From: Calliopsis andreniformis
Lineage: Eukaryota > Arthropoda > Insecta > Hymenoptera > Andrenidae
Assembly (NCBI RefSeq): GCF_051401765.1
Contig: NW_027480422.1
Location: 28,972,001 to 29,036,000, forward strand
Reading direction: 5' to 3'
DNA length: 64,000 nucleotides
How positions within the stretch are numbered: the first letter of the stretch is position 1; the number at the start of each line of letters is the position of its first letter. This document shows, one piece after another, positions 39,630 through 53,042 of this stretch. The notes under the pieces are model-generated. The model was given only the letters and a program-made list of their open reading frames with translations, ran no database searches and had not been told where the DNA came from. Position numbers and translations under genes: made by a program.

Positions 39630-41139
39630 CACCAGATCGAATACATAGGGCCTTAGGAGTCAACGCCAGAAGCATAAAGTACATTAAAAATCCAACAGTT
39701 TGTCCATCGTATAACAGGAATAATTGCCACCAGTGTGAAAGTTATGGTCATTTCTGCACTCCGGGCAACCTAGGCTTCACTCTAGGGCGTTGCTCCTCCA
39801 GATAAAATAGGTGGGGCCCAGGTAGTCAACGCCAGAAGCATAAAATACAATATAAATACATCAGTTTTTCCATCGTATAACAAGAATAATTGCAACCAGT
39901 GTGAAAGACACGGTCATTTCTACGATCCGGGCAACCTAGGCTTCACTCTAGGGCGTTGCTCCACCACATGGAATTGCTACGGCCTTAGGAGTCAACGCCA
40001 GAGGCATAAAATACAAAATAAATACAACAGTTTTTCCATCGTATAACAAGAATAATTGCAACCATTGTGAAAGTGATGGTCATTTCTACATTCCCGGCAA
40101 CCTAGGCTTCACTCTAGGGCGTTGCTCCACCAGATCGTATAGTTAGAGCCTAAGAAGTCAACGCCAGAAGCATAAAATACAATATAAGTACAACAGTTTT
40201 TCCCTTGTATAACAGGAATAATTGCAACCAGTGTGAAAGTGATGGTCATTTCTACGTTCCGGGCAACCTAGGCTTCAGTCTAGGGCGTGGTTCCCCCAGA
40301 TCGAATAGTTAGGGCCTAAGAAGACTACGCCAGAAGCATAAAATACAATATAAATACCACAGTTTTTCCATCGTATAACAGGAATGATTGCAACCAGAGT
40401 GAAGGTGATGGTCTTTTCTAAATTCCGGGCAACCTAGGCTTCACTCTAGAGCGTTGCTCCACCAGATCGAATAGCTAGGACCTTAGTAGTCAATGCCAGA
40501 AGCATAAAATACAATAGAAATACAACAGTTTTTCCATCGTGTAACAGGAATAATTGCAACCAGTGTGAAAGATATGGTCATTTCTACGGTACGGGCAACC
40601 TAGGCTTCACTCTAGGGCGTCATTCCACTTGATCGAATAGTTAGGGCCTAAGAAGTCTACGCCAGAAGCATATAATACAATACAACTACAACAGCTTTTC
40701 CATCGTATAACAGGGATAATTGCAACCAGTGTGAAAGGTATGGTCATTTCTACGTTCCGGGCAACCTAGGCTTCACTCTAGGGCGTTGCTCCACCACATC
40801 GAATAGCTGCGGCCTTAGAAGTCAACGCCAGAAGCATAAAATACAATATAAATACAACAGTTTTTCAATCGTATAACAGGAATAATTGCAAAGAGTGTGA
40901 AAGCTATGGCCATTTCTACGTTCCGGGCAACCTAGGCTTCACTCTAGGGCGTTGTTCCTCCAGATCGAATAGCTAGGGCCTAAGAAGTCTCCACCAGAAG
41001 CATAAAATACAATATAAATACAACAGTTTTTCCATCGTATAACAGGAATAATTGCAACCAGTGTGAAAGTGATGATCATTTCTACGTTCCGTGCAACCTA
41101 GGCTTCACTCTAGGGCGTTGCTCCTCCAGATAGAATAGT

Positions 41140-41695
41140 TAGGGCCTTAGAAGTCAACGCCCGAAGCATAAAATACAAAATCAATAAAACAGCTTTTCCA
41201 TTGTATAAAACGAATAATTGCAACCAGTGTGAATGTTGTGGTCATTTCTACGTGCCGTGCAACCTAGGTTTTGCTCCAGGGCGTTGCTCCACCACATCGA
41301 ATAGTTAGGGCCTTATAAGTCAACGCCAGACGCATAAAGTACAGTATAAATACAACAGTTTCTCCATCGTATAAAACGAATATTTGCAACCAGTATGAAT
41401 GTTAGGGTCATTTGTACGTTCGGAGCAACCTAGGCTTCACTCTAGGGCGTTGCTCCACCAGATCGAATAGTTAGGGCCTAAGAAGTCTACGCCAGAAGCA
41501 TAAAGTACAATAAAAATACAACAGTTTTTCTATCGTATAGCACGAATAATTGCAGCCAGAGTGAAAGTAATGGTCATGTCTACGTTTCGGGCATCCTGGG
41601 CTTCACTCTAGGGCGTTGCTCAACCAGATCGAATAGCTAGGGCCTTAGAAGTCGACGCCCGAAACATAAAATACAGTAAAAACACAACAGTTTGT
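41140..41695. repeat. 10-monomer-spaced repeat in domain II, copy 1
   Basis: About 3.3 monomers beginning in a CGCCCGAAGCATAAAATAC leader, then GAATGTTGTGGTCATTTC (41,231), TTTTGCTCCAGGGCG, CATTTGTACGTTCGGAGC and a GTCGACGCCCGAAAC leader. The same order recurs 1,660 bp later. The copies part near 41,690, where this one has AACACAACAGTTTGTCC and the other AATACAACAGTTTTTCC. Confidence 0.83.
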
Positions 41696-42799
41696 CCATC
41701 GTATAACAGGAATAATTACAACCAGAGAGAAGGTGATGGACATTTCTACGCTCCGGGCAACCTAGAATTCACACTAGGGCGTTGCTCCACCTGGTCGAAT
41801 GATTGGGGCCTTAGAAGTCAACGCCCGAAGCATAAAATACAAAATAAATAGAACAGTTTTTCCATTGTATAAAACGAACAATTGAAACCAGTGTGAAAGT
41901 TATGGTCATTTCTACGTTCCACGCAACCTAGGCTTCACCCCTGGTTGTTGCTCCACCAGATCGAATAGTTAGGGCCTAAGAAGTCAACGCCAGAAGCTTA
42001 AAATACAATATAAATACAACAGTTTTTCCATCATATAAAACGAATAATAGCAACCAGGGTGAAAGTTGTGATCATTTCTATGTTCCGCGCAAACTATGCT
42101 TCACTCTAGGGCGTTGCTCCACCAGATCGAATAGTTAGGGCCTTAGAAGTCAACGCCCGAAACATAAAATACAAAATTAATAGAACAGTTTTTCCGTTGT
42201 ATAAAACGAATAATTGCAACCAGTGTGAAAGTGATGGTCATTTCTACGGTCCGGGCAACCCCGGCTTCACTCTAGGGCGCTGTTCCACCAGATCGAATAG
42301 TTAGGGCCTTAGAAGTCAACGCCAGAAGCATAAAATACAGTATAAATACAACAGTTTTTCCATCGTATGAAACGAATAATTGCAACCAGTATGAAAGCTA
42401 TGGTCATTTCTACGTTCGGAGCAACCTAGGCTTCACTCTAGGGCGTTGCTCCACCAGATCGAATGGTTAGGGCCTAAGAAGTCAACGCCAGAAGCATAAA
42501 ATACAATATAAATACAACAGTTTTTCCATCGTATAGAATGAATAATTACAAACAGTGTGAAAGTAATGGTCATTTCTACGTTCCGGGTAATCTAGGCTTC
42601 ACTCTAGGGCGTTGCTCCACCAGATCAAATAGTTAGGGCCTCAGAAGTCAACGCCCGACGCATAAAATACAATAAAAATACGACAGTTTTTCCATCGTAC
42701 AACAGGAATAATTACAACCAGAGTGAAGGTGATGGACATTTCTACGCTCCGGGCAACCTAGGATTCACACTAGGGCGTTGCTCCACCAGATCGAATAGT

Positions 42800-43355
42800 T
42801 AGGGCCTTAGAAGTCAACGCCCGAAGCATAAAATACAAATTCAATAAAACAGATTTTCAATTGTATAAAACGAATAATTGCAACCAGTGTGAATGTTGTG
42901 GTCATTTCTACGTGCCGTGCAACCTAGGTTTTGCTCCAGGGCGTTGCTCCACCACATCGAATAGTTAGGGCCTTATAAGTCAACGCCAGACGCATAAAGT
43001 ACAGTATAAATACAACAGTTTCTCCATCGTATAAAACGAATATTTGCAACCAGTATGTATGTTAGGGTCATTTGTACGTTCGGAGCAACCTAGGCTTCAC
43101 TCTAGGGCGTTGCTCCACCAGATCGAATAGTTAGGGCCTAAGAAGTCTGCGCCAGAAGCATAAAATACAATAAAAATACAACAGTTTTTCTATCGTATAG
43201 CATGAATAATTGCAGCCAGAGTGAAAGTAATGGTCATGTCTACGTTTCGGGCATCCTAGGCTTCACTCTAGGGCGTTGCTCAACCAGATCGAATAGCTAG
43301 GGCCTTAGAAGTCGACGCCCGAAACATAAAATACAGTAAAAATACAACAGTTTTT
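42800..43355. repeat. 10-monomer-spaced repeat in domain II, copy 2
   Basis: Matches 41,140-41,695 at exactly 1,660 bp spacing (CAACCAGTGTGAATGTTGTG at 41,221 and 42,881), with a few substitutions such as TATGAATGTTAGG versus TATGTATGTTAGG. The sequence between the copies (41,696-42,799) is made of other domain II variants, so only part of the ten-monomer unit is preserved. Confidence 0.83.
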
Positions 43356-44029
43356 CCATCGTATAAAACGAATAATTGCAGCCAGTGTGAAAGTAATGGT
43401 CATATCTACGTTCCGGGCAACCTAGGCTTGACACTAGGGCCTTGCTCCAACAGATCGAATTGTTGGGGCCTTAGAAGTCAACGCCCGAAGCATTAAATAC
43501 AAAATTAATAGAACAGTTTTTCCATTGCAAGAAACGAATAATTGCAACCAGTGTGAAAGTTATGGTCATATCTACGTTCCGTGCAACCTTGGCTTCACTC
43601 TAGGCCGTTGCTCCACCAAATCGAATAGCTACGGCCATAGAAGTCAACGCCAGAAGCATAAAAAGCAATATAAATACAACAGTCTTTCCATCGTGTAAAA
43701 TGAATAATTGCAAACATTGTGAAAGTAACGGTCATTTCTGCGTTCCAGGCAACCTTGGCTGCACTCTAGGGCGTTGCTCCACCAGATCGAATAGTTAGGG
43801 CCTTCGAAGTCAACGCCAGATGCATAAAATACAATGTACATACAACAGTTTTTCCAGCGTATAACGGGAATAATTGCAACCAGAGTGAAAGTAATGGTCA
43901 TTTCTACGTTCGGAGCAGCCTAGGCTTCATTCTAGGGCGTTGGTCCACCAGATCCAATAGTTAGGGCCTAAGAAGTCAACGCCAGAAGCACCAAATACAA
44001 AATAAATGCAACAGTTTTTCCATCGTATA

Positions 44030-46350
44030 AAACGAATAATTGCAACCAGTGTGAAAGTAATGGTCATATCTACGTTCCGGGCAACATAGGCTTGACACTA
44101 TGGCGTTGCTCAACCAGATCGAATAGTCGGAGCCTTGGCTGACAACGCCCGAAGCATTAAATACAAAATTAATAGAACAGTTCTTCCATTGCATGAAACG
44201 AATAATTGCAACCAGTGTGAAAGTTATGGTCATATCTACGTTCCGTGCAACCTTGGCTTCACTCTAGGGCGCTGCTCCACCAAATCGAATAGCTACGGCC
44301 ATAGGAGTCAGCGTCAGAAGCATAAAAAGCAATATAAGTATAACAGCTTTCCATCGTATAAAATGAATAATTGCAAACATTGTGAAAGTAACGGTCATTT
44401 CTACGTTCCGGGAACCTTGGCTTCACTCTAGGGCGTTGCTACACCAGATCGAACTGTTAGGGTCTAAGAAGTCAACGCCAGAAGCTTAAAATACAATATA
44501 AATACAACAGTTTTTCCATCATATAGAACGAATAATAGCAACCAGGGTGAAAGTTGTGATCATTTCTATGTTCCGCGCAACCTATGCTTCACTCAAGGGC
44601 GTTGCTCCACCAGATCGAATAGTTAGGGCCTAAGAAGTCTACGCCAGCAGCATAAAATACAATAAAAATACAACAGTTTTTCTATCGTATAGCACGAATA
44701 ATTGCAGCCAGAGTGAAAGTAATGGTCATGTCTACGTTTCGGGCATCCTGGGCTTCACTCTAGGGCGTTGCTCAACCAGATCGAATAGCTAGGGCCTTAG
44801 AAGTCGACGCCCGAAACATAAAATACAGTAAAAACACAACGGTTTGTCCATCGTATAACAGGAATAATTACAATCAGAGTGAAGGTGATGGACATTTCTA
44901 CGCTCCGGGCAACCTAGAATTCACACTAGGGCGTTGCTCCACCTGGTCGAATAGTTGGGGCCCTAGAAGTCAACGCCCGAAGCATAAAACACAAAATAAA
45001 TAGAACAGTTTTTCCATTGTATAAAACGAACAATTGAAACCAGTGTGAAAGTTATGGTCATTTCTACGTTCCACGCAACCTAGGCTTCACCCCTGGGCGT
45101 TGCTCCACCAGATCGAATAGTTAGGGCCTAAGAAGTCAATGCCAGAAGCATAAAATACGATATATGTACAACAGCTTTCCATCGCATAAAATGAGTAATT
45201 GCAACCAGTGTGAAAGTAACGGACATTTCTACGTTCCGGGCATCCTAGACTTAACACTGAGGCATTGCTCCAACAGATCTAATACATAGGGCCTTAGAAG
45301 TCAACGTCAGAAGCATAAAGTACATTAAAAATCCAACAGTTTGTCCATCGTATAACAGGAATAATTGCCACCAGTGTGAAAGTGATGGTCATTTCTGCAT
45401 TCCGGGCAACCTAGGCTTCACTCTAGGGCGTTGCCCCTCCAGATGGAATAGTTAGGGCCTGAGAAGTCAACTCCAGAAGCATAAAATACAACATAAGTAC
45501 AACAGTTTTTCCATCGTATAAAATGAATAATTGCAAACATTGTGAAAGTAACGGTCATTTCTACGTTCCGGGCAACCTTGGCTTCACTCTAGGGCGTTGC
45601 TACACCAGATCGAACTGTTAGGGCCTAAGAAGTCAACGCCAGAAGCTTAAAATACAATATGAATGCAACAGTTTTTCCATCATATAAAACGAATAATAGC
45701 AACCAGGGTGAAAGTTGTGATCATTTCTATGTTCCGCGCAAACTATGCTTCACTCTAGGGCGTTGCTCCACCAGATCGAATAGTTAGGGCCTTAGAAGTC
45801 AACGCCCGAAACATAAAATACAAAATTAATAGAACAGTTTATCCTTTGTATAAAACGAATAATTGCAACCAGTGTGAAAGTGATGGTCATTTCTACGGTC
45901 CGGGCAACCCCGGCTTCACTCTAGGGCGCTGTTCCACCAGATCGAATAGTTAGGGCCTTAGAAGTCAACGCCAGAAGCATAAAATACAAAATTAGTACAA
46001 CAGTTTTTCCATTGTATAAAACGAATAATTGCAACCAGTATGAAAGCTATGGTGATTTCTACGTTCGGAGCAACCTAGGCCTCACTCTAGGGCGTTGCTC
46101 CACCAGATCGAATGGTTAGTGCCTAAGAAGTCAACGCCAGAAGCATAAAATACAATAAAAATACAACAGTTTTTCCATCGTATAGCATGAATAATTGCAA
46201 GCAGAGTGAAAGTAATGGTCATGTCTACGTTTCGGGCATCCTAGGCTTCACTCTAGTGCGTTGCTCCACCAGATCGAATGGATAGGGCCTATGAAGTCAA
46301 CGCTAGAAGCATAAAATACAATATAAATACAACAGTTTTTTCATCGTATA
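44030..46350. repeat. 14-monomer HOR of domain II, copy 1
   Basis: A unit of about 2,321 bp. GAATAATTGC at 44,034 pairs with 46,355, GAAGCATTAA at 44,151 with 46,472, and GGTCTAAGAA at 44,461 with 46,783. Close matching continues to about 46,040. The last part (46,040-46,350) matches the flank of the third copy instead. One frame stays open for 98 codons at 44,135-44,431, but this is a by-product of the repeat. Confidence 0.86.
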
Positions 46351-48365
46351 AAAAGAATAATTGCAACCAGTGTGAAAGTAATGGTCATATCTACGTTCCG
46401 GGCAACCTAGGCTTGACACTATGGCGTTGCTCCACCAGATCGAATAGTCGGGGCCTTGGCAGTCAACGCCCGAAGCATTAAATACAAAATTAATAGAACA
46501 GTTTTTCCATTGCATGAAACTAATAATTGCAACCAGTGTGAAAGTTATGGTTATATCTACGTTTCGTGCAACCTTGGCTTCACTCTAGGGCGCTGCTCCA
46601 CCAAATCGAATAGCTACGGCCATAGGAGTCAGCGTCAGAAGCATAAAAAGCAATATAAGTATAACAGCTTTCCATCGTATAAAATGAATAATTGCAAACA
46701 TTGTGAAAGTAACGGTCATTTCTACGTTCCGGGCAACCTTGGCTTCACTCTAGGGCGTTGCTACACCAGATCGAACTGTTAGGGTCTAAGAAGTCAACGC
46801 CAGAAGCTTAAAATACAATATAAATACAACAGTTTTTCCATCATATAAAACGAATAATAGCAACCAGGGTGAAAGTTGTGATCATTTCTATGTTCCGCGC
46901 AACCTATGCTTCACTCTAGGGCGTTGCTCCACCAGATCGAATAGTTAGGGCCTAAGAAGTCTACGCCAGAAGCATAAAATACAATAAAAATACAACAGTT
47001 TTTCTATCGTATAGCACGAATAATTGCTGCCAGAGTGAAAGTAATGGTCATGTCTACGTTTCGGGCATCCTGGGCTTCACTCTAGGGCGTTGCTCAACCA
47101 GATCGAATAGCTAGGGCCTTAGAAGTCGACGCCGAAACATAAAATACAGTAAAAACACAACAGTTTGTCCATCGTATAACAGGAATAATTACAATCAGAG
47201 TGAAGGTGATGGACATTTCTACGCTCCGGGCAACCTAGAATTCACACTAGGCCGTTGCTCCACCTGGTCGAATAGTTGGGGCCCTAGAAGTCAACGCCCG
47301 AAGCATAAAACACAAAATAAATAGAACAGTTTTTCCATTGTATAAAACGAACAATTGAAACCAGTGTGAAAGTTATGGTCATTTCTACGTTCCACGCAAC
47401 CTAGGCTTCACCCCTGGGCGTTGCTCCACCAGATCGAATAGTTAGGGCCTAAGAAGTCAATGCCAGAAGCATAAAATACGATATATGTACAACAGCTTTC
47501 CATCGCATAAAATGAGTAATTGCAACCAGTGTGAAAGTAACGGACATTTCTACGTTCCGGGCATCCTAGACTTAACACTGAGGCATTGCTCCACCAGATC
47601 TAATACATAGGGCCTTAGAAGTCAACGCCAGAAGCATAAAGTACATTAAAAATCCAACAGTTTGTCCATCGTATAACAGGAATAATTGCCACCAGTGTGA
47701 AAGTGATGGTCATTTCTGCATTCCGCGCAACCTAGGCTTCACTCTAGGTCGTTGCCCCTCCAGATGGAATAGTTAGGGCCTAAGAAGTCAACTCCAGAAG
47801 CATAAAATACAACATAAGTACAACAGTTTTTCCATCGTATAAAATGAATAATTGCAAACATTGTGAAAGAAACGGTCATTTCTACGTTCCGGGCAACCTT
47901 GGCATCACTCTAGGGCGTTGCTACACCAGATCGAACTGTTAGGGCCTAAGAAGTCAACGCCAGAAGCTTAAAATACAATATAAATACAACAGTTTTTCCA
48001 TCATATAAAACGAATAATAGCAACCAGGGTGAAAGTTGTGATCATTTCTATGTTCCGCGCAAACTATGCTTCACTCTAGGGCGTTGCTCCACCAGATCGA
48101 ATAGTTAGGGCCTTAGAAGTCAACGCACGCAACATAAAATACAAAATTAATAGAACAGTTTTTCCGTTGTATAAAACGAATAATTGCAACCAGTGTGAAA
48201 GTGATGGTCATTTCTACGGTCCGGGCAACCCCGGCTTCACTCTAGGGCGCTGTTCCACCAGATCGAATAGTTAGGGCCTTAGAAGTCAACGCCAGAAGCA
48301 TAAAATACAAAATTAGTACAACAGTTTTTCCATTGTATAAAACGAATAATTGCAACCAGTGTGAA
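46351..48365. repeat. 14-monomer HOR of domain II, copy 2
   Basis: Follows copy 1 at 2,321-2,322 bp spacing, sharing rare changes such as AGTCAGCGTCAGAAGC, AACAGCTTTCCATCG and CTACACCAGATCGAACTG. The copies part near 48,360, where this copy continues with GTGTGAAAGTGATGGCC and copy 1 has GTATGAAAGCTATGGTG. An extra monomer there separates this copy from its GTTCGGAGC neighbour. The longest open frame of the window (108 codons, 46,456-46,782) lies here and is not a gene. Confidence 0.86.
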
Positions 48366-49830
48366 AGTGATGGCCATTTCTACGTTCCGGGCAACCCAGG
48401 CTTCACTCTAGGGCGCTGTTCCACCAGATCGAATAGTTAGGTCCTTAGAAGTCAACGCCAGAAGCATAAAATACAGTATAAATACAACAGTTTTTCCATC
48501 GTATGAAACGAATAATTGCAACCAGTATGAAAGCTATGGTCATTTCTACGTTCGGAGCAACCTAGGCTTCACTCTAGGGCGTTGCTCCACCAGATCGAAT
48601 GGTTAGGGCCTAAGAAGTCAACGCCAGAAGCACAAAATACAATATAAATACAACAGTTTTTCCATCATATAAAACGAATAATAGCAACCAGTGTGAATGT
48701 TATGATCATTTCTACGTTCCGCGCAACCTATGCTTCACTCTAGGGCGTTGCTCCACCAGATCGAATAGTTAGGGCCTTAGAAGTCAACGCCCGAAGCATA
48801 AAATACAAAATTAATAGAACAGTTTTTCCATTGTATAAGACGAATAATTGCCACCAGTGTGAAAGTGATGGTCATTTCTGCATTCCGGGCAACCTAGGCT
48901 TCACTCTAGGGCGTTGCTCCTCCAGATGGAATAGTTAGGGCCTAAGAAGTCAACTCCAGAAGCATAAAATACAACATAAGTACAACAGTTTTTCCATCGT
49001 ATAAAATGAATAATTGCAAACATTGTAAAGTAACGGTCATTTCTACGTTCCGGGCAACCTTGGCTTTACTCTAGGGCGTTGCTACACCAGATCGAACTGT
49101 TAGGGCCTAAGAAGTCAACGCCAGAAGCTTAAAATACAATATAAATACAACAGTTTTTCCATCATGTAAAACGAATAATAGCAACCAGGGTGAAAGTTCT
49201 GATCATTTCTATGTTCCGCGCAACCTATGCTTCACTCTAGGGCGTTGCTCCACCAGATCGAATAGTTAGGGCCTTAGAAGTCAACGCCCGAAACATAAAA
49301 TACAAAATTAATAGAACAGTTTTTCCGTTGTATAAAACGAATAATTGCAACCAGTGTGAAAGTGATGGTCATTTCTACAGTCCGGGCAACCCCGGCTTCA
49401 CTCTAGGGCGCAGTTCCACCAGATCGAATAGTTAGGGCCTTAGAAGTCAACGCCAGAAGCATAAAATACAGTATAAATACAACAGTTTTTCCATCGTATG
49501 AAACGAATAATTGCAACCAGTATGAAAGCTATGGTCATTTCTACGTTCAGAGCAACCTAGGCTTCACTCTAGGGCGTTGCTCCACCAGATCGAATAGTTA
49601 GGGCCTTAGAAGTCAACGCCCGAAGCATAAAATACAAAATTAATAGAACAGTTTTTCCATTGTATAAGACGAATAATTGCAACCAGTGTGAAAGTGATGG
49701 TCATTTCTACGTTCCGGGCAACCCAGGCTTCACTCTAGGGCGCTGTTCCACCAGATCGAATAGTTAGGGCCTTGGAAGTCAACACCAGAAGCCTAAAATA
49801 CAGTATAAATACAACAGTTTTTTCATCGTG
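48366..49830. repeat. Domain II monomers between HOR copies
   Basis: About nine monomers built from the same variant pool as the 14-monomer HOR: GTTCGGAGCAACC, CCCGGCTTCACTC, AAAATTAATAGAACAG and ATCATTTCTATGTTCCGC types alternate in altered order. Recombined order without new variants points to repeated exchange inside the domain. No unique sequence is present. Confidence 0.75.
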
Positions 49831-50600
49831 TGAAACGAATAATTGCAACCAGTATGAAAGCTATGGTCATTTCTACGTTCGGAGCAACCTTGGCCTCACT
49901 CTAGGGCGTTGCTCCACCAGATCGGATGGTTAGTGCCTAAGAAGTCAACGCCAGAAGCATAAAATACAATAAAAATACAACAGTTTTTCCATCGTATAGC
50001 ATGAATTATTGCAACCAGAGTGAAAGTAATGGTCATGTCTACGTTTCGGGCATCCTAGGCTTCACTCTAGGGCGTTGCTCCACCAGATCGAATGCATAGG
50101 GCCTATGAAGTCAACGCTAGAAGCATAAAATAGAATATAAATACAACAGTTTTTCCATCGTATAAAAAGAATAATTGCAACCAGTGTGAAAGTAATGGTC
50201 ATATCTACGTTCCGGGCAACCTAGGCTTGACACTATGGCGTTGCTCCACCAGATCGAATAGTCGGGGCCTTGGCAGTCAACGCCCGAAGCATTAAATACA
50301 AAATTAATAGAACAGTTTTTCCATTGCATGAAACTAATAATTGCAACCAGTGTGAAAGTTATGGTCATATCTACGTTCCGTGCAACCTTGGCTTCACTCT
50401 AGGGCGCTGCTCCACCAAATCGAATAGCTACGGCCATAGGAGTCAACGCCAGAAGCATAAAAAGCAATATACGTACAACAGTTTTTCCATCGTATAAAAT
50501 GAATAATTGCAAACATTGTGAAAGTAACGGTCATTTCTACGTTCCGGGAAACCTTGGCTTCACTCTAGGGCGTTGCTACACCAGATCGAACTGTTAGGGC
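49831..50600. repeat. Partial third copy of the domain II 14-monomer HOR
   Basis: Matches about 46,020-46,785 at 3,814 bp spacing (23 monomers less four bases). It includes GGTTAGTGCCTAAGAAG, the GTCGGGGCCTTGGCAGTC leader (near 50,260) and the AAACTAATAATTGC change. It ends near 50,600, where AACTCCAGAAGCATAAA replaces AACGCCAGAAGCTTAAA. Confidence 0.84.
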
Positions 50601-53042
50601 CTAAGAAGTCAACTCCAGAAGCATAAAATACAAAATAGATACAACAGCTTTTCCACCGTATATAATGTATATTTGCAAACAGTGTGAAGGCAATGGTCAT
50701 TTCTACGTTCCGGGCAACCTAGGCTTCACCCTAGGGCGTTGCTCCACCTGATCGAATAGCTACGCCCTTAGAAGTCAACGCCTGAAGTATAATATATAAT
50801 ATAAGTACAACAGTTTTTCCATCGTATAACAGGAATAATTGCAACCAGTGTGAAAGACATGGTCATTTCTACGTTCCGGGCAACCTAGGCTTCACTCTAG
50901 GGCGTTGCTCCACCACATCGAATAGCGACGGCCTTAGGAGTCAACGCCAGAGGCATAAAATACAAAATAAGTACAACAGTTTTTCGATCGTATAATAAGA
51001 ATAATTGCAACCAGTGTGAAAGTGATGGTCATTTCTACATTCCGGGCAACCTAGGCTACACTCTAGGGCGTTGCTCCGCCAGATCGAATAGATAGGGCCT
51101 AAGAAGTCAACGCCAGAAGCATAAAATACAATATAAATACAACAGTTTTTCACTTGTATAACAGGAATAATTGCAACCAGTGTGAAAGCTATGGTCATTT
51201 CTACGTACCGGGCAATCTAGGCTTCACTCTAGGACGTTGCTCCACCACATCGAATAGTTAGGGCATCAGAAGTCAATGCCAGAAGCATAAAATGCAATAT
51301 AAATACAACTGTTTTTCCACTGTATAATATGAATAATTGCAAACAGTGTGAAAGATATGGTCATTTCTACGTTCCGCGCAACCTAGGCTTCACCCTAGGG
51401 CGTTGCTCCACCTGAACGAATAGTTAGGGCCTAAGAAGTCAACGCCAGAAGCATAAAATACGATATATGTACAACAGTTTTTCCATCGTATAAAACGAAT
51501 AATTGCAACCAGTGTGAAAGTAATAGCCATTTCTACGTTGCGGGCATCCTAGACTTAACTCTGAGGCATTGCTACACCAGATCGAATACATAGGGCCTTA
51601 GAAGCCAACGCCAGAAGTATAATGTACATTAAAAATTCAACAGTTTGTCCATCGTATAACAGGAATAATTGCCTCCAGTGTGAAAGTGATGGTCATTTCT
51701 GCATTCCGCGCAACCTAGACTTCACTCTAGGGCGTTGCTCCTCCAGATAGAATAGTTAGGGCCCAGGAAGTCAACGCCAGAAGCATAAAATACAATATAA
51801 ATACAACAGTTTGCTACTTGTATAACAGGAATAATTGCAACCAGTGTGAAAGCTATGGTCATTACTACGTTCGGGGCAACCTAGGCTTCACTCTAGGGCG
51901 TTGCTCCACCACATCGAATAGCTGCGGCCTTAGAAGTCAACGCCAGAAGCATAAAATACAATATAAATACAACAGTTTTTCAATCGTATAACAGGAATAA
52001 TTGCAAACAGTGTGAAAAATATGGTCATTTGTACGTTGCGGACATCCTAGGCTTCACTCTAGGGCATTGCTCCACCACATCGAATAGCTACTGCCTTAGA
52101 AGTCAACGCCATAACTATAAAAAACAATATAAATACAACAGTTTCTCCATTGTATAAAATGAATAATTGCAAACAGTGTGGAGGTAATGGTCATTTCTTC
52201 TTTCCGGGCAACCTAGGCTTCAATCTAGGGCGTTTCTCCACCACATCGAATAACTACGCACTTAGAAGTCAACGCCTGAAGCATAAAATATTATATAAGT
52301 ACAACAGTTTTTCCGTCGTATAACAGGAATAATTGCAACCAGTGTGAAAGGCATGGTCATTTCTACGTTCCAGGCAACCTAGGCTTCACTCTAGGGCGTT
52401 GCTCCACCACATCGAATAGTTAGGGCCCAAGAACTTAACGCCAGAAGCGTAAAGTACAATAAAAATACAACAGCTTTTCCATCGTATGAAACGGATAATT
52501 GCAACCAGTGTGAAAGTTATGGTCATTTCTACGTTCCGGGCAACCTCGGCTTGACTCCAGGTCGTTGCTCCACCAGGTCGAATAGTTAGGGCCTTAGAAG
52601 TCACCGCCCGAAGCATAAAATACAATAAAGGTACAATAGTTTTTCCATCGCATAAAATGAATAATTGCAAACACTGTGAAGGTACTGGTCATTTCTACAT
52701 TCCGGGTAACCTAGGCTTCACTTTACGGCGTTGCTCCGCCAGATCGAATAGTTAGGGCCTTAGAAGTCAACGCCCGAAGCATAAAAGACAAAATAAATAG
52801 AACAGTTTTTCCATTGTATAAAACGAATAATTGCAACCAGTGTGAAAGTACTGGTCATTTCTACATTCCAGGCAACCTAGGCCTCACTCTAGGGCGTTGC
52901 TCCACCAGATCGAATAGCTAGGGACTTAGAAGTCAACGCCAGAAGCATAAAATACAATATAAGTACAACAGTTTTTCCATCGTATAAAATGAATAATTGC
53001 AAACAGTGTGAAAGTAATGGTCATTTCTACGTTCCGGGTAAT
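50601..53042. repeat. Right margin of domain II, mixed variants
   Basis: About 15 monomers that mix domain II leaders with variants typical of copies A and B, such as TTTTTCAATCGTATAAC (51,975), GTTGCGGACATCC, CCATAACTATAAAAAAC (about 52,110) and GTGTGGAGGTAATGG (52,175). The segment reads as a transition zone rather than a sharp border. No other sequence class is present. Confidence 0.72.

Larger units (their letters stand above)
38739..53042. repeat. Second satellite domain with a distinct variant set
   Basis: About 86 monomers with the same 166 bp framework but with changes uncommon in the first 38 kb: AAAATTAATAGAACAG, TTCCGCGCAACCTATGC, GTTCGGAGCAACC, CTAGAATTCACACTAGG, AAGTCGACGCCCGAAAC and ATAGCAACCAGGGTG. 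The domain begins where the macro-duplication stops matching and ends where the 4,480 bp duplication starts. The transition is gradual: variants typical of copy B continue to about 41,100, and the domain-specific set dominates from about 41,140 to 50,600. From 50,600 the copy-A-like variants (TTTTTCAATCG, CCATAACTATAAA) come back. No inserted element explains the change. Confidence 0.8.

Noticed and set aside
46456..46782. Longest open reading frame (108 codons) and about 30 others of 60-98 codons on both strands as possible small proteins
   Set aside because: All have the same repetitive translations that follow the satellite, recur wherever the same monomers recur, and end when the 166 bp period (1 modulo 3) shifts the frame. 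No frame is preserved against indels, and both strands give equally long frames over the same monomers.
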